This document shows positions 47,224-56,337 of a stretch of 64,000 nucleotides of DNA, in pieces (within the stretch, counting starts at the first letter, position 1; the number at the start of each line of letters is the position of its first letter). The stretch is from Sphingobacteriales bacterium 50-39. GTDB lineage: Bacteria; Bacteroidota; Bacteroidia; Chitinophagales; Chitinophagaceae. Where the stretch lies: assembly GCA_001898505.1 (NCBI GenBank), contig MKTZ01000010.1:248001-312000 (forward strand). The letters run 5' to 3'. Both the position numbers and the translations under genes were made by a program. The notes beneath the pieces were generated by a model. The model made no database searches. It was not told the origin of the DNA and saw only the letters and a list, made by a program, of their open reading frames with translations.

Positions 47224-49890
47224 ATGAAAACACTGAATGCATTTTATCGTGGGTTTTTACTTTTCTTTCTGGTTGCAGGCCTGGTTATGAGTGCGCGGGC
47301 ACAGGGGGCGCTGTCCACACTGCCCGCCGTCAGACATGGATTTGTCGTCATTGCACACCGGGGCGACCATGTCAAAATGCCCGAGAATACAGTAGCTGCC
47401 GTAGAGGCAGCCATTCGCAGCGGTGTCGACTATGTGGAGCTCGATCTGCGGACGACGAAGGATGGTCAGCTGGTGTTAAGCCATGACGGCACCGTGGATC
47501 GTATGACGAATGGGAAGGGTAAGGTCAGGGACTTTACGTTTGAGGAGATCAGAAAGCTGAAGGTCGGTAAGGAGGGAAACTATCGTATCCCCACGTTCAG
47601 GGAAATATTGAAAGCGTGTAAAGGGCGAATGAACATATACCTGGATTTTAAAGATGCCGATCCGGGGGAGACCTACCGTCAAATAAAGGAGGCTGGGATG
47701 GAGAAGCAGGTGGTGGTCTATCTGAACAGGGAGGAGCAGTATGGTCAATGGAAGAAGGTGGCGCCTGCCATGCCGCTGATGAGCAGTATACCTGATCAGA
47801 TAAAGACGCCTCAGCAGCTCCGGGCATTCCTGGACATGGCGAAACTGGAGGTGCTGGATAATGTGTATGACACTGCCCTGCAAGCCGTCGTCCGGGAGAA
47901 GGGGATAGCTCTTTGGCTGGATGTGGAGAGCGAGGATGAGGGGCCCAAAACCTGGGACCAGGCTCTTTCCCAGCCGATACAGGGAGTACAGACGGACCAT
48001 CCCGAGGCGCTTGTGCAATACCTGCAACAGACCCACCGCCGGGATGGGGGTGACAGGACAGCGAGCCTGCCGGCCGCGGGAGCTTCAACGGGAGGATATG
48101 CGTTGCCGGCATATCGGAAGATGTCGGACATTTCTTATGGGCCTGACAAGGAAAATATAATGGACGCCTATATACCCCGTGAATATGATGATGCAAAGGT
48201 CATCCTATACCTGCATGGAGGTGGATGGACGGGAGGGGATAAGGGCGAACTGCCGGCGTCCCTGATCGAGGAGCTGGCGAGGAGGAAGTATATAGTCGTC
48301 TCCATGAACTACCGGCTGGTGAGGGATGGGAAGAACAGGTTCCCTGCGCAGATGGAAGATATTACACAGGCGATGGCGTTCATTTCACGCAATGCGGGCA
48401 AATACCACTATGATGGAAATTCGTTTGCCCTGATGGGCGGCAGTGCAGGCGGTCATCTTGCCATGTTATATGCTTATGGGTATGACACGGCCAGGCGGGT
48501 GAAGACGGTGATAGACCTCTGGGGTCCTACGGACCTATCGGATAAGGCTGTACGTGCAGGCAACAAGGATGCGGATGCCAAGGTGGTCAATTTGTTGGGA
48601 GTGGCCGATCCGCAGGCGCAGCTGTGCCTGGATGCCAGCCCTTATGTGCGGATTAACAGGGAGTCCGGCGTGCCCACTATCCTATTCCATGGAGAGGAGG
48701 ATCCCCTGGTGGATGTCAGCCAGGCTAAGAAAATGTATCAAAAGCTGTCTTCTTTGGGAATTCCTGCGCAACTGGAGCTGTATCCTCATGAAAAGCATGG
48801 TGTAGGCGCCGCTGCGGCTGCGGATGTGTTCGTAAAGACCCTGACCTGGCTGGGGAAGTATTACCCTGCTGCGGGGCTTGTAAAAGCCGATGCACTACCT
48901 GTCCAGGCCAATACCGCGCCTGTGCAGGTGGATACCCGGCCTTATGCCGAGCGACTGGGCTGGCCGAAGGGCGCGAAGGTCATTATCTTCCATGTCGATG
49001 ACGCGGGCATGTCGGTGAACTCGAATGAAGGCGCCATCAATTCCATCGAGAAGGGTGTAGCGACATCCACCAGCATCATGATGCCTTGCGGCTGGGCGGC
49101 GAGCTTTGCCAAATATGCCGTCGAGAAGGGGTATGATGCCGGATTGCATTTAACATTGACCTCCGAATGGCACCATTACAGATGGGGGCCGCTGGCCGGC
49201 GTGAAGCAGGTTCCCGGTCTCACCGATAAAGAATGGTGCCTCTGGCCGGAGCCGGAGGATGTCATACAGCATGCCAGCGCCGATGAGGTGGAGGCGGAGA
49301 TACGTGCACAGCTGGCAAGGGCTTTGTCGGTGGGGTTGCATCCTACGCACCTGGATTCGCATATGGGTACTTTATTTGCCAGCCGTGCCTACCTGGAAAG
49401 ATATATCAAAGTGGGTATTGAAAGTAAGATCCCTGTCATGTTCCCGGGCGGGAACAATAAATTGCTTATTGCGAATTTGAAGCAGGCCGCTCCGGACATG
49501 CTAAAGGATGCGCATGCCGTGGGCGAGATGATCTGGAAAGCGGGCTTGCCGGTGCTGGATGATCTGGTGACCTATAGTGGGGAGTGGAAGCCGCAGCCGG
49601 TGAATGGGAAGGTCAGTCCAGAGGCGTATGCGAAGTTCAAGGTGAAGAAGTTCGAAGAGGCCATCGACAGCATGGAGCCAGGGGTGGCTATGTTCATCGT
49701 GCACAGCTCGGTGGTGACCGATGATTTCAGGCGGATCAGCGGCTCGGGTGATTCCCGCAATGCGGATATGCTGTCCATGATGGACCCTGAGCTGAAAGAT
49801 TATATCCGGCGGAAAGGAATTATCCTGACCACCTGGAGGGAAATGATGGAAAGGCGTCAAAAATATGGCGCCAGCTTCTCTGCCAGGTAA
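47224..49890 (+). CDS. Triple-fusion enzyme: glycerophosphodiesterase, alpha/beta esterase, YdjC deacetylase
   Basis: 888 residues with a signal peptide (residues 1-27). Domain 1, about 36-275, is GDPD: VVIAHRGDHVKMPENT, VDYVELDLRTTKDGQLVLSH, YLDFKDAD. Domain 2, about 295-555, is a BD-FAE-like alpha/beta hydrolase: ILYLHGGGWTGGDKGE (oxyanion HGGG), FALMGGSAGGHLAM (nucleophile Ser), GEEDPLVDV (acid), HEKHGVG (His). Domain 3, about 575-885, is a YdjC/ChbG-type deacetylase: IIFHVDDAGMSVNSNEGA (paired Asp), DAGLHLTLTSEW, HPTHLDSHMGTL (metal His). All three keep their key residues, so all may be active on one substrate. It is the last gene of the SusCD operon and its end overlaps the convergent thioesterase gene by 34 bp. 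Confidence 0.9.
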   Translation: MKTLNAFYRGFLLFFLVAGLVMSARAQGALSTLPAVRHGFVVIAHRGDHVKMPENTVAAVEAAIRSGVDYVELDLRTTKDGQLVLSHDGTVDRMTNGKGKVRDFTFEEIRKLKVGKEGNYRIPTFREILKACKGRMNIYLDFKDADPGETYRQIKEAGMEKQVVVYLNREEQYGQWKKVAPAMPLMSSIPDQIKTPQQLRAFLDMAKLEVLDNVYDTALQAVVREKGIALWLDVESEDEGPKTWDQALSQPIQGVQTDHPEALVQYLQQTHRRDGGDRTASLPAAGASTGGYALPAYRKMSDISYGPDKENIMDAYIPREYDDAKVILYLHGGGWTGGDKGELPASLIEELARRKYIVVSMNYRLVRDGKNRFPAQMEDITQAMAFISRNAGKYHYDGNSFALMGGSAGGHLAMLYAYGYDTARRVKTVIDLWGPTDLSDKAVRAGNKDADAKVVNLLGVADPQAQLCLDASPYVRINRESGVPTILFHGEEDPLVDVSQAKKMYQKLSSLGIPAQLELYPHEKHGVGAAAAADVFVKTLTWLGKYYPAAGLVKADALPVQANTAPVQVDTRPYAERLGWPKGAKVIIFHVDDAGMSVNSNEGAINSIEKGVATSTSIMMPCGWAASFAKYAVEKGYDAGLHLTLTSEWHHYRWGPLAGVKQVPGLTDKEWCLWPEPEDVIQHASADEVEAEIRAQLARALSVGLHPTHLDSHMGTLFASRAYLERYIKVGIESKIPVMFPGGNNKLLIANLKQAAPDMLKDAHAVGEMIWKAGLPVLDDLVTYSGEWKPQPVNGKVSPEAYAKFKVKKFEEAIDSMEPGVAMFIVHSSVVTDDFRRISGSGDSRNADMLSMMDPELKDYIRRKGIILTTWREMMERRQKYGASFSAR

Positions 49891-50264
49891 TCCGGAATAC
49901 CCGTTCTTGCCATCGTATCTTTTTTAAGGAAATACAGCGATACCTTTCCCGTGGTGAGCAGCTTGCCTTCCTGGTTGTAGACTTCCTGGTGGAATGTTAT
50001 ACGATGGTCCACCGGGCAGTCTTTCAGCGTCGTCCTGACTGTCAGCAGGTCGTCATAACGGGCAGGGCGGAGGTATTTTGCCGTAAACTCCACTACAGGC
50101 ATGATGACGCCGCTGGCCTCCATGTCCTTATAGCTTAGTCCCAGCTGGCGGATGGCTTCCACCCGTCCCACTTCAAAATATTGCGCATAGTTGCCGTAAT
50201 AAACGACATTCATCTGGTCTGTCTCTGCATAGCGGACGCGGATCTGTGTATCGCTGGTGTACAT
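49857..50264 (-). CDS. YbgC/FadM-type acyl-CoA thioesterase
   Basis: 135 residues, a complete single hot-dog domain. The family signature IRVRYAETDQMNVVYYGNYA at residues 8-27 includes the catalytic aspartate in ETDQM. It then runs YFEVGRVEAIRQLGLSY, YLRPARYDDLLTVRTTL and ITFHQEVYNQEGKLLTTGKV. These enzymes hydrolyse short- or medium-chain acyl-CoA, or aryl-CoA, thioesters in the cytoplasm. Its ATG shares one base with the stop of the membrane-protein gene upstream on the same strand (TAATG), so the two are coupled. Its 3' end overlaps the triple-fusion gene on the opposite strand. Confidence 0.92.
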   Translation of the reverse strand: MYTSDTQIRVRYAETDQMNVVYYGNYAQYFEVGRVEAIRQLGLSYKDMEASGVIMPVVEFTAKYLRPARYDDLLTVRTTLKDCPVDHRITFHQEVYNQEGKLLTTGKVSLYFLKKDTMARTGIPDYLAEKLAPYF

Positions 50265-50812
50265 TATTCTTCTTGTTTGTTCTCTTTGATGTCCAGGCGG
50301 ACAGCAATCGTTGTTTCTATAAAATTGGTAAGGGTAGGGGATGCATATACCAGGAAAGCTCCGATGGTGGCGCGCAGTAGCTCTATGGCCAGACTGCTTT
50401 TGTTTAGATCCGGGGATCTGAGCAGTGACGGAGTGACCTTCTCGCTGAAAAGCTGGTACAGGTAGACCAGCAAATTAGGTATGGCCTGGACCAGGAAGTA
50501 CAATCCTATCCCGATAAAGAGCACGAATAGGATGTTGCGACGATCAAGGTCCCAGTAAGAGGCTTGTTCCCAGGAGCCTTCCGGCTCATCTTTCAGGATC
50601 AGCTCTGCAAACCTGCGTCCATTTCTTATGAGTATGATGCAGGCAAGAGCAGAACAAAGGAGCATGATAAAAACATATGTTAGTTGTTCCAATCCCCTAT
50701 ATCCATAGTAAGAGAGCGCGGACAGCATTGAAATGAGACTCTTAATAGCCTCGTAGCCGGCCAGGATACCTATAATGAGGATGGTCGTGTGGACAAGATC
50801 GATCTTTTTCAT
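50264..50812 (-). CDS. Hypothetical inner-membrane protein with about four transmembrane helices
   Basis: 182 residues. Hydrophobic segments lie near 8-31 (HTTILIIGILAGYEAIKSLI), 44-62 (LTYVFIMLLCSALACIILI), 93-118 (NILFVLFIGIGLYFLVQAIP) and about 146-166 (LLRATIGAFLVYASPTLTNF). An acidic loop (LKDEPEGSWEQASYWDLDRR) separates the second and third. I recognise no family. Upstream and downstream neighbours on the same strand are DoxX (29 bp away) and the thioesterase (one-base overlap), suggesting a small operon of unknown common purpose. Confidence 0.7.
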   Translation of the reverse strand: MKKIDLVHTTILIIGILAGYEAIKSLISMLSALSYYGYRGLEQLTYVFIMLLCSALACIILIRNGRRFAELILKDEPEGSWEQASYWDLDRRNILFVLFIGIGLYFLVQAIPNLLVYLYQLFSEKVTPSLLRSPDLNKSSLAIELLRATIGAFLVYASPTLTNFIETTIAVRLDIKENKQEE

Positions 50813-50841
50813 GAAAGGGGTTTAAGGGTTATTTAATTAAA

Positions 50842-51252
50842 CTATTTGCCCATCATTCCGTCTACGCTGATACGGCCGGGGCCTACGAGCAGGATGGAAA
50901 AGAAGGCGGCGAGATAAAGCAAAGCGGCTTCATGGACGGTAAGGGGTTGACCTTTATGAATTAAAAAGGCGGCTACTGCCATTTCGATGGCCAATACCAG
51001 GGCAACTACCCGTGTGAAGAGACCCAGGACCAGGAGCAGGGAGCATAAGACTTCCGAAAAGAGCACCAGGATAAGAGACCAGCGATGTCCAATGTGAAAA
51101 GGGTCGGAGAAAGCGCCTACCTCTTTGCTAAAATTCATGAGTTTAGGGAATCCATGGTTGATGCACATGATGAGGCCAAAAGTCAGGCGCAGCAGGAAAG
51201 CAGCCAGGTTGAAAGCGTTGTCGGAATAGGCGGTCGAGAGAAATTTTTTCAT
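50842..51252 (-). CDS. DoxX family membrane protein
   Basis: 136 residues with four transmembrane helices typical of DoxX (AAFLLRLTFGLIMCINHGFP, LILVLFSEVLCSLLLVLGLF, VVALVLAIEMAVAAFLIHKG, AALLYLAAFFSILLVGPGRI). The pattern of helix 1 ending in HG-P-KL, and GLFTRVVALVLAIEM, fits the family. DoxX proteins are small inner-membrane quinone- or thiol-linked proteins with varied roles, so no precise reaction can be assigned. It is the first gene of a three-gene minus-strand unit; no exact -7 box is visible in the gap ahead of it. Confidence 0.85.
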   Translation of the reverse strand: MKKFLSTAYSDNAFNLAAFLLRLTFGLIMCINHGFPKLMNFSKEVGAFSDPFHIGHRWSLILVLFSEVLCSLLLVLGLFTRVVALVLAIEMAVAAFLIHKGQPLTVHEAALLYLAAFFSILLVGPGRISVDGMMGK

Positions 51253-51314
51253 GGTGAATTTTTTGGGTGGGTCGAAGATAGAGTAATTTTAACATTAGAC
51301 CATCTGCGGGTGGG

Positions 51315-51508
51315 TGGACCTTACGGTCCAGGGCCATTACACGGACGCTAAAGAATTGTCCTTCGGACGATCGGGCTGTGCCCGATCAGCCAAGGTTTTG
51401 TTAAAGGTCCGGTTATCCACAGGGTGTTTGGAACGATAATTGGTGAAAGGTAAAATAATTAGAAACTTTATCGCGTTAAGCCGCCAATGTCCCCCGCCGG
51501 TCGGCGGG
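51315..51508. other. Hairpin-rich intergenic region between DoxX and TPR genes
   Basis: The 326-bp gap 51253-51578 holds four perfect stems: TGGACC-ttac-GGTCCA (51315-51330), GTCC-ttc-GGAC (51358-51368), GATCGGGC-tgt-GCCCGATC (51369-51387) and CCCGCCG-gt-CGGCGGG (51493-51508). The second and third abut, like the pair at 8310-8339. They may be REP-like elements, transcript ends or topoisomerase sites. There is no open frame of note and no exact -7 box for the GTG-started gene at 51579. Confidence 0.6.
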
Positions 51509-51578
51509 CAAGGCCGGCTCTTTCTGTAATTGATAGGAAGGATATTTGAAAAAATATAGAACATAAATTGTCTTTTTC

Positions 51579-54500
51579 GTGAAAAAACCTGTATTGTTTT
51601 TTTCCATCATTCTTCTAAGCTCTTCGTCATTTGCCCAGCAGACAAAATACCTTGACGATCCGCAAGCCAGTTTCAAACAGGCCAAGGATTTCTTTCAAAA
51701 TGAATACTATAGTCTGGCATATCCTATTTTCAGAGAGCTGAAATACTCCCTTCGGGAGACAGATCGCAGTAACAATTCGGTAGAATATCAGGATGTAAAA
51801 TACTATTATCTCGTATGCGCCCTGGAGCAGAACGACAAGACGGCTGTGGGCCCTGCCCGCGACTTCATCGATCTGGAAAACAATGCCCCCCGGGTGGGCA
51901 TGATGAGTTTCCACCTGGCGGAATATTATTTCCGGCAGAAGGATTATACAGCTGCGGTACGTTTGTATGAACAGGCGGATATCGAGAATCTCAGCAACAG
52001 GGAGATAGCCGACCTGAAATTCCACCAGGGATATTGTTATTTCACGCAACAGCGATTTGATCAGGCCCTGCCTTTGTTCGATGCCATCCGGCAGATGCCC
52101 ACCGACCCAAATTATCTCGACGCCAATTATTACTACGGCTTTATCTGTTTCTACCAGAAAAAATATCCGGAGGCATTGACGGCTTTCAAGGTTGTGGAAG
52201 ATAATCCCCGATATGAAAAGGTTGTGCCCTATTATGTCGCCAATATTTACCTGGTGCAGGGGCAAAAAGATAAGGCCATCGAATATGCGGAAGCTCGTCT
52301 GAAGAAGGGCAACCAATATTATGACGTGGAGATGAGACAGCTGGTGGGACATGGTTATTATGAAAAACAAGACTTTGCCAAGGCTCTCCCATACCTGGAA
52401 CAGTATGTCAATCAGTCCAGGAAGGTATCGAGGACGGACCTTTATGAGCTGTCCTACTGTTACTACCAGACGAAGAATTGGGATAAGGCCATTGCAGGGT
52501 TCAGGCAACTGGGTGGAAAAGAGGATTCCCTGGCTCAGAACTCCATGTATATGCTGGGGGATGCCTACCTAAAAACAGGACAGAAGGCCAATGCCCGTAA
52601 TGCCTTCCTCTTCTGCTCCTCCAACAGCAGCAATCCGCAACAAAAGGAGATATCCAAATACAACTACGCCAAGCTATCCTACGAGCTGGGATACCAGGAT
52701 GTCGCGCTGACGGAACTACAGTCATTCTTACAACAATATCCCAACTCGACCTATAACCAGGAGGCAAAGGAGCTATTGGTCAGCGTGCTGGCCAATACCA
52801 ATAACTACAGGGACGCAATGACGCTGCTGGATAGTCTGGATCACCCATCCCAGAATGCCCGCCGTCTGTATCCAAGGATATTATATGGCCGTGCGACGGA
52901 ACTGGTCAATGACGGCATGCTGCTTAATGCCAATGAGCTGCTGGACAAGGCCTTAAAAGATCCCAACAATACCAGCGTCCTGCCTTATATTAATTTTTGG
53001 AAGGGGGAGATATCCTACAGACTGGCCAGGATAGACGATGCCATCCGCTATTACCTGGAATATCTCAAGAGCAGTGTTGTGAGTGGGGAGGTGAGCCCGG
53101 CCAATGCCCGTTATAATTTGGGATATTGTTTCCTGAAAAAAGAAAATTACCGGCAGGCCCAGGGATTTTTTGAACAGGTGGTCCGCACTCCGACCCTGAA
53201 CTCTTCTCCCATGGAGCAGGATGCTTATATCAGGGATGCGGACTGTTACTATATGAACCGGGATTTCAAGACGGCCCTGAACATGTATAATAAGGTACTG
53301 GACCTTTCCTGGCCGGCCAGCGACTATGCTACCTTTCAGAAGGCTATGGTTTCGGGGGTAAGCAATGGGAAGGAGAAGATCAATCTGCTGAACTCCATCA
53401 ACCGAAAATTTCCTGCTTCCAACCTGGCTGCGGATGCCAATATGGAAATTGCGGGGACCTATCTGGCAGGGGAGCAGTTCAGGGAGGCCCTTCCTTATCT
53501 GAAGAATGTGCTGCGGAGCCCGGGAGCGGATGCGCTAAAGCCCAAGGCTTATCTTCAATCGGGGATAGCCTGGTACAATCTGAATAATAATAAGGAGGCT
53601 CTTGCCCAATACGACAGCTTATTACATCAGTTCCCTAATTCTCCGGAAGCACAGGATGCGCTGGACAATGCCAAGACGATCTATGTGGAAGAGGGCAGGA
53701 GTGGAGAGTATGTGAACTTCGCCAAATCGATGGGGGTGGAGGTGAGCGCCAGCCAAGAGGATCAGCTGGCTTATGAAGAGGCGGAGGTGCAGTTTAATAA
53801 CGGTAACTTCCCGGGCGCTGTCCAGCGATTTGAGGCCTATCTGGCCAAATTCCCTGACGGCAAATATTCGTTGGAAGCCAATTACTATAAGAGCGAGATC
53901 TATTTCTCGCAGAAGGACTGGGCCAAGGCTGTCACGGGATACCAGGCTGTGGCGGACCGGGCTCCGAACAAATTTGCAGAAAAATCCCTGTTGCAGGCGG
54001 CTCGTCTGAACTTCTTCGAATTGAAGAACTATCAGCAAGCAGAGAAATACTTTATCAGGCTGAAAGACTTTTCTTCCTCGCAGGAGAACAAAATGGAAGC
54101 TATGCGTGGATTGCTGCGCAGCCAGTACCAATTGGAGAAATGGCCGGATGCTGTTGAGAATGCCAAGGATCTGCTTACTCAAAAAGGGGTGAGCACGGAT
54201 GACAAGGTACTGGCTAATATGGCCATCGCCAAATCCTACCAGGCGAACAATCAGTGCGAGACGGCATTGCAATATTTCAGAACGGCGGCCTCGCTCAGCA
54301 AGTCGGCCTATGCAGCGGAAGCCAGGTATCAGATAGCCGCCTGTCTTTTCCGTCAGAACCAGCTGAAAGATGCGGAAAAGGCGGCTTTTGAAGTGGTCAA
54401 TAAATCCGGAAGCTACGAGATATGGGTTACCAAGGCTTATCTGTTACTGGGGGACGTTTATTTCTCGGAAAAGGATTATTTCAATGCCAAGGCGACGTTC

Positions 54501-54611
54501 CAAAGCATCGTGGATAATGCGAAGATCGAGGATCTGCGTCAGCAGGCACAACAAAAACTGGCCCAGGTAATCGATGAGGAAAAGAAGAACAGCAAGGTCG
54601 GGGATCAATAA
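51579..54611 (+). CDS. Large periplasmic tetratricopeptide-repeat protein
   Basis: 1010 residues from a GTG start, which puts the signal peptide (KKPVLFFSIILLSSSSFAQQ) at the very N-terminus. The rest is a long array of TPR-like helical pairs with the usual A-x-x-x-Y/F spacing (AYPIFRELKYSLRETDRS, ADLKFHQGYCYFTQQRFDQA, AKLSYELGYQDVALTELQSF, EANYYKSEIYFSQKDWAKAV, AEARYQIAACLFRQNQLKDA). Such proteins act as periplasmic scaffolds. An outer-membrane barrel gene follows 26 bp later and an HU-CCDC81 gene after that, so a shared envelope complex is likely. No catalytic motif is seen. Confidence 0.85.
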   Translation: MKKPVLFFSIILLSSSSFAQQTKYLDDPQASFKQAKDFFQNEYYSLAYPIFRELKYSLRETDRSNNSVEYQDVKYYYLVCALEQNDKTAVGPARDFIDLENNAPRVGMMSFHLAEYYFRQKDYTAAVRLYEQADIENLSNREIADLKFHQGYCYFTQQRFDQALPLFDAIRQMPTDPNYLDANYYYGFICFYQKKYPEALTAFKVVEDNPRYEKVVPYYVANIYLVQGQKDKAIEYAEARLKKGNQYYDVEMRQLVGHGYYEKQDFAKALPYLEQYVNQSRKVSRTDLYELSYCYYQTKNWDKAIAGFRQLGGKEDSLAQNSMYMLGDAYLKTGQKANARNAFLFCSSNSSNPQQKEISKYNYAKLSYELGYQDVALTELQSFLQQYPNSTYNQEAKELLVSVLANTNNYRDAMTLLDSLDHPSQNARRLYPRILYGRATELVNDGMLLNANELLDKALKDPNNTSVLPYINFWKGEISYRLARIDDAIRYYLEYLKSSVVSGEVSPANARYNLGYCFLKKENYRQAQGFFEQVVRTPTLNSSPMEQDAYIRDADCYYMNRDFKTALNMYNKVLDLSWPASDYATFQKAMVSGVSNGKEKINLLNSINRKFPASNLAADANMEIAGTYLAGEQFREALPYLKNVLRSPGADALKPKAYLQSGIAWYNLNNNKEALAQYDSLLHQFPNSPEAQDALDNAKTIYVEEGRSGEYVNFAKSMGVEVSASQEDQLAYEEAEVQFNNGNFPGAVQRFEAYLAKFPDGKYSLEANYYKSEIYFSQKDWAKAVTGYQAVADRAPNKFAEKSLLQAARLNFFELKNYQQAEKYFIRLKDFSSSQENKMEAMRGLLRSQYQLEKWPDAVENAKDLLTQKGVSTDDKVLANMAIAKSYQANNQCETALQYFRTAASLSKSAYAAEARYQIAACLFRQNQLKDAEKAAFEVVNKSGSYEIWVTKAYLLLGDVYFSEKDYFNAKATFQSIVDNAKIEDLRQQAQQKLAQVIDEEKKNSKVGDQ

Positions 54612-54637
54612 ATAACTTTAATCTACTAGTTGACAAG

Positions 54638-56299
54638 ATGTATAAAAAGTCATTTTTTCTTTTAGTTGTTCTGTCGGGACTGGCGGTCTCTCTTTATGCA
54701 CAGGATACGACGAAGCGCAGGACGATCGAGATCACCTCCTCCTTTAAACCTGTGCTGCGCGAGGCGGTAAAGATCAATTTCAATGCGGCTCCTCCACAGG
54801 CGGATACCAGCAAGCCCCGTCTGAACTACAATATCCCCGCTCAATTCCTTTTTCTTACTTATCAGCCGGGTGAGATGAGGCCGGTGGCTTTTCAGGGAGA
54901 TACCATGAAGCCTTGGGAGAACTACCAGTATATCAAGATCGGGGTGGGCAATGTTCATTTTCCCTTTGTCCAGACGGGCTTTACGTTCGGGGATGAAAAG
55001 ACGGGCCAGTTCAATATTTTCGCCAATCACCTTAGCTCAAAAGGCGATCTGCCATCCCAGAAAAGCAGTCTTACGGATGTAAAGATCATGGGAACGGTGA
55101 AGACGGCGGGCAAGCTGGAGTGGACCGGCAGCCTTGGATTCAAGAGCGACAACTATCACCTGTATGGGTACAGGCCGGATACGCTGAAGTTCAATGAAGA
55201 CGATCTCAAACAGTTCTTCCAGACATATGAGGGCAGGCTTTCTTTGCGCAATATGGAGCCTACGGAATATGGACTGACGTATCATCCCAATATTAAAGTG
55301 TCTGTTTTTACGGATAACCACAGCTCCAAGGCTTCGGAGGCCAATTCGGTGCTGAATCTTCCTTTGGAAATAAGCCTCGGGAAGCAGTATGCATTTAACC
55401 TGGGCTTTACGGCGGATCTTACCAACTACAGGGCGGTGGCTCCTTTTCCCAATCAGAACAACAATGTCTTTTTTGTAACGCCGGCGTTTATGGTCAAGAC
55501 ATCCAATATCAACTTGCAGGCGTCGGTGATGCCGTCCTGGGACAATTCACAATTTCACCTGCTGCCCAATTTTACGGCTGACATCTCAACATCGGATCAG
55601 CGTTTTGGTCTTCAGTTAGGCTTTATAGGTTATTATGACAAGGGGTCCTATCAGCGGTATGAATCCATCAATCCCTGGCTGGCGCAACCTGGCTTCCTGC
55701 TGAACACAAGGGTGCAAGAGGTTTACGGAGGATTTAAAGGTTCTCTGGACAAGCATTTCAGCTATTCGACCAAAATCGGCTTTAACACGTACAAGAATAT
55801 GCCTTTGTTCGTCAATGACACGATGACGGCATCGGGCAGCGGCGGCAAGCAATTCGATGTCCTGTACGAATCCTCCCTGGAGACCCTGCAGGTGCATGGG
55901 GAGCTGAGTTATATACAAGGAGAAGATTTCACTGCCACAGCCAGCCTGAACTATACGAATTTCCATAAACTGCATACGGAACCGAAGGCCTGGGGTCTTC
56001 TGCCGCTGGAGTTCAATACTAACATAAAGTGGCGGCCCATTCCCGCGAAGGAATTTTGGGTAAAGGCTGATCTGTTTGCCTTTGATGGTGCGCAATACCG
56101 CGCTTCGGATGGGACTGCCTTCAAAGGAGATGGAGCTTTTGACCTGAATGCGGGTGTCGAGTTCCGCGTGTACCGCTGGATAAAGGGCTGGGTACAGATG
56201 AACGACCTTTTCAATAAAAAGTACGAAAGATGGCACCAATACCCGGTATATGGGTTTAATTTCCTGGGTGGCATCATAATTTCGTTCAGTGGTAAATAG
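54638..56299 (+). CDS. Outer-membrane beta-barrel protein paired with the TPR protein
   Basis: 553 residues with a signal peptide (MYKKSFFLLVVLSGLAVSLY, cleavage near AQD). After RRTIEITSSFKPVLREAVKI and a proline-rich turn, the protein is made of about two dozen amphipathic strands. They end TonB-receptor-like in WVQMNDLFNKKYERWHQYPV and YGFNFLGGIIISFSGK. It is shorter than a TonB-dependent receptor and lacks a plug domain, so passive transport or a structural role is likelier. The gene follows the TPR gene by 26 bp and precedes the HU-CCDC81 gene by 38 bp. Confidence 0.8.
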   Translation: MYKKSFFLLVVLSGLAVSLYAQDTTKRRTIEITSSFKPVLREAVKINFNAAPPQADTSKPRLNYNIPAQFLFLTYQPGEMRPVAFQGDTMKPWENYQYIKIGVGNVHFPFVQTGFTFGDEKTGQFNIFANHLSSKGDLPSQKSSLTDVKIMGTVKTAGKLEWTGSLGFKSDNYHLYGYRPDTLKFNEDDLKQFFQTYEGRLSLRNMEPTEYGLTYHPNIKVSVFTDNHSSKASEANSVLNLPLEISLGKQYAFNLGFTADLTNYRAVAPFPNQNNNVFFVTPAFMVKTSNINLQASVMPSWDNSQFHLLPNFTADISTSDQRFGLQLGFIGYYDKGSYQRYESINPWLAQPGFLLNTRVQEVYGGFKGSLDKHFSYSTKIGFNTYKNMPLFVNDTMTASGSGGKQFDVLYESSLETLQVHGELSYIQGEDFTATASLNYTNFHKLHTEPKAWGLLPLEFNTNIKWRPIPAKEFWVKADLFAFDGAQYRASDGTAFKGDGAFDLNAGVEFRVYRWIKGWVQMNDLFNKKYERWHQYPVYGFNFLGGIIISFSGK

Positions 56300-56337
56300 A
56301 CGCCCATTTTTCATTAGATTCGCAGCCTCAAAAGGAG

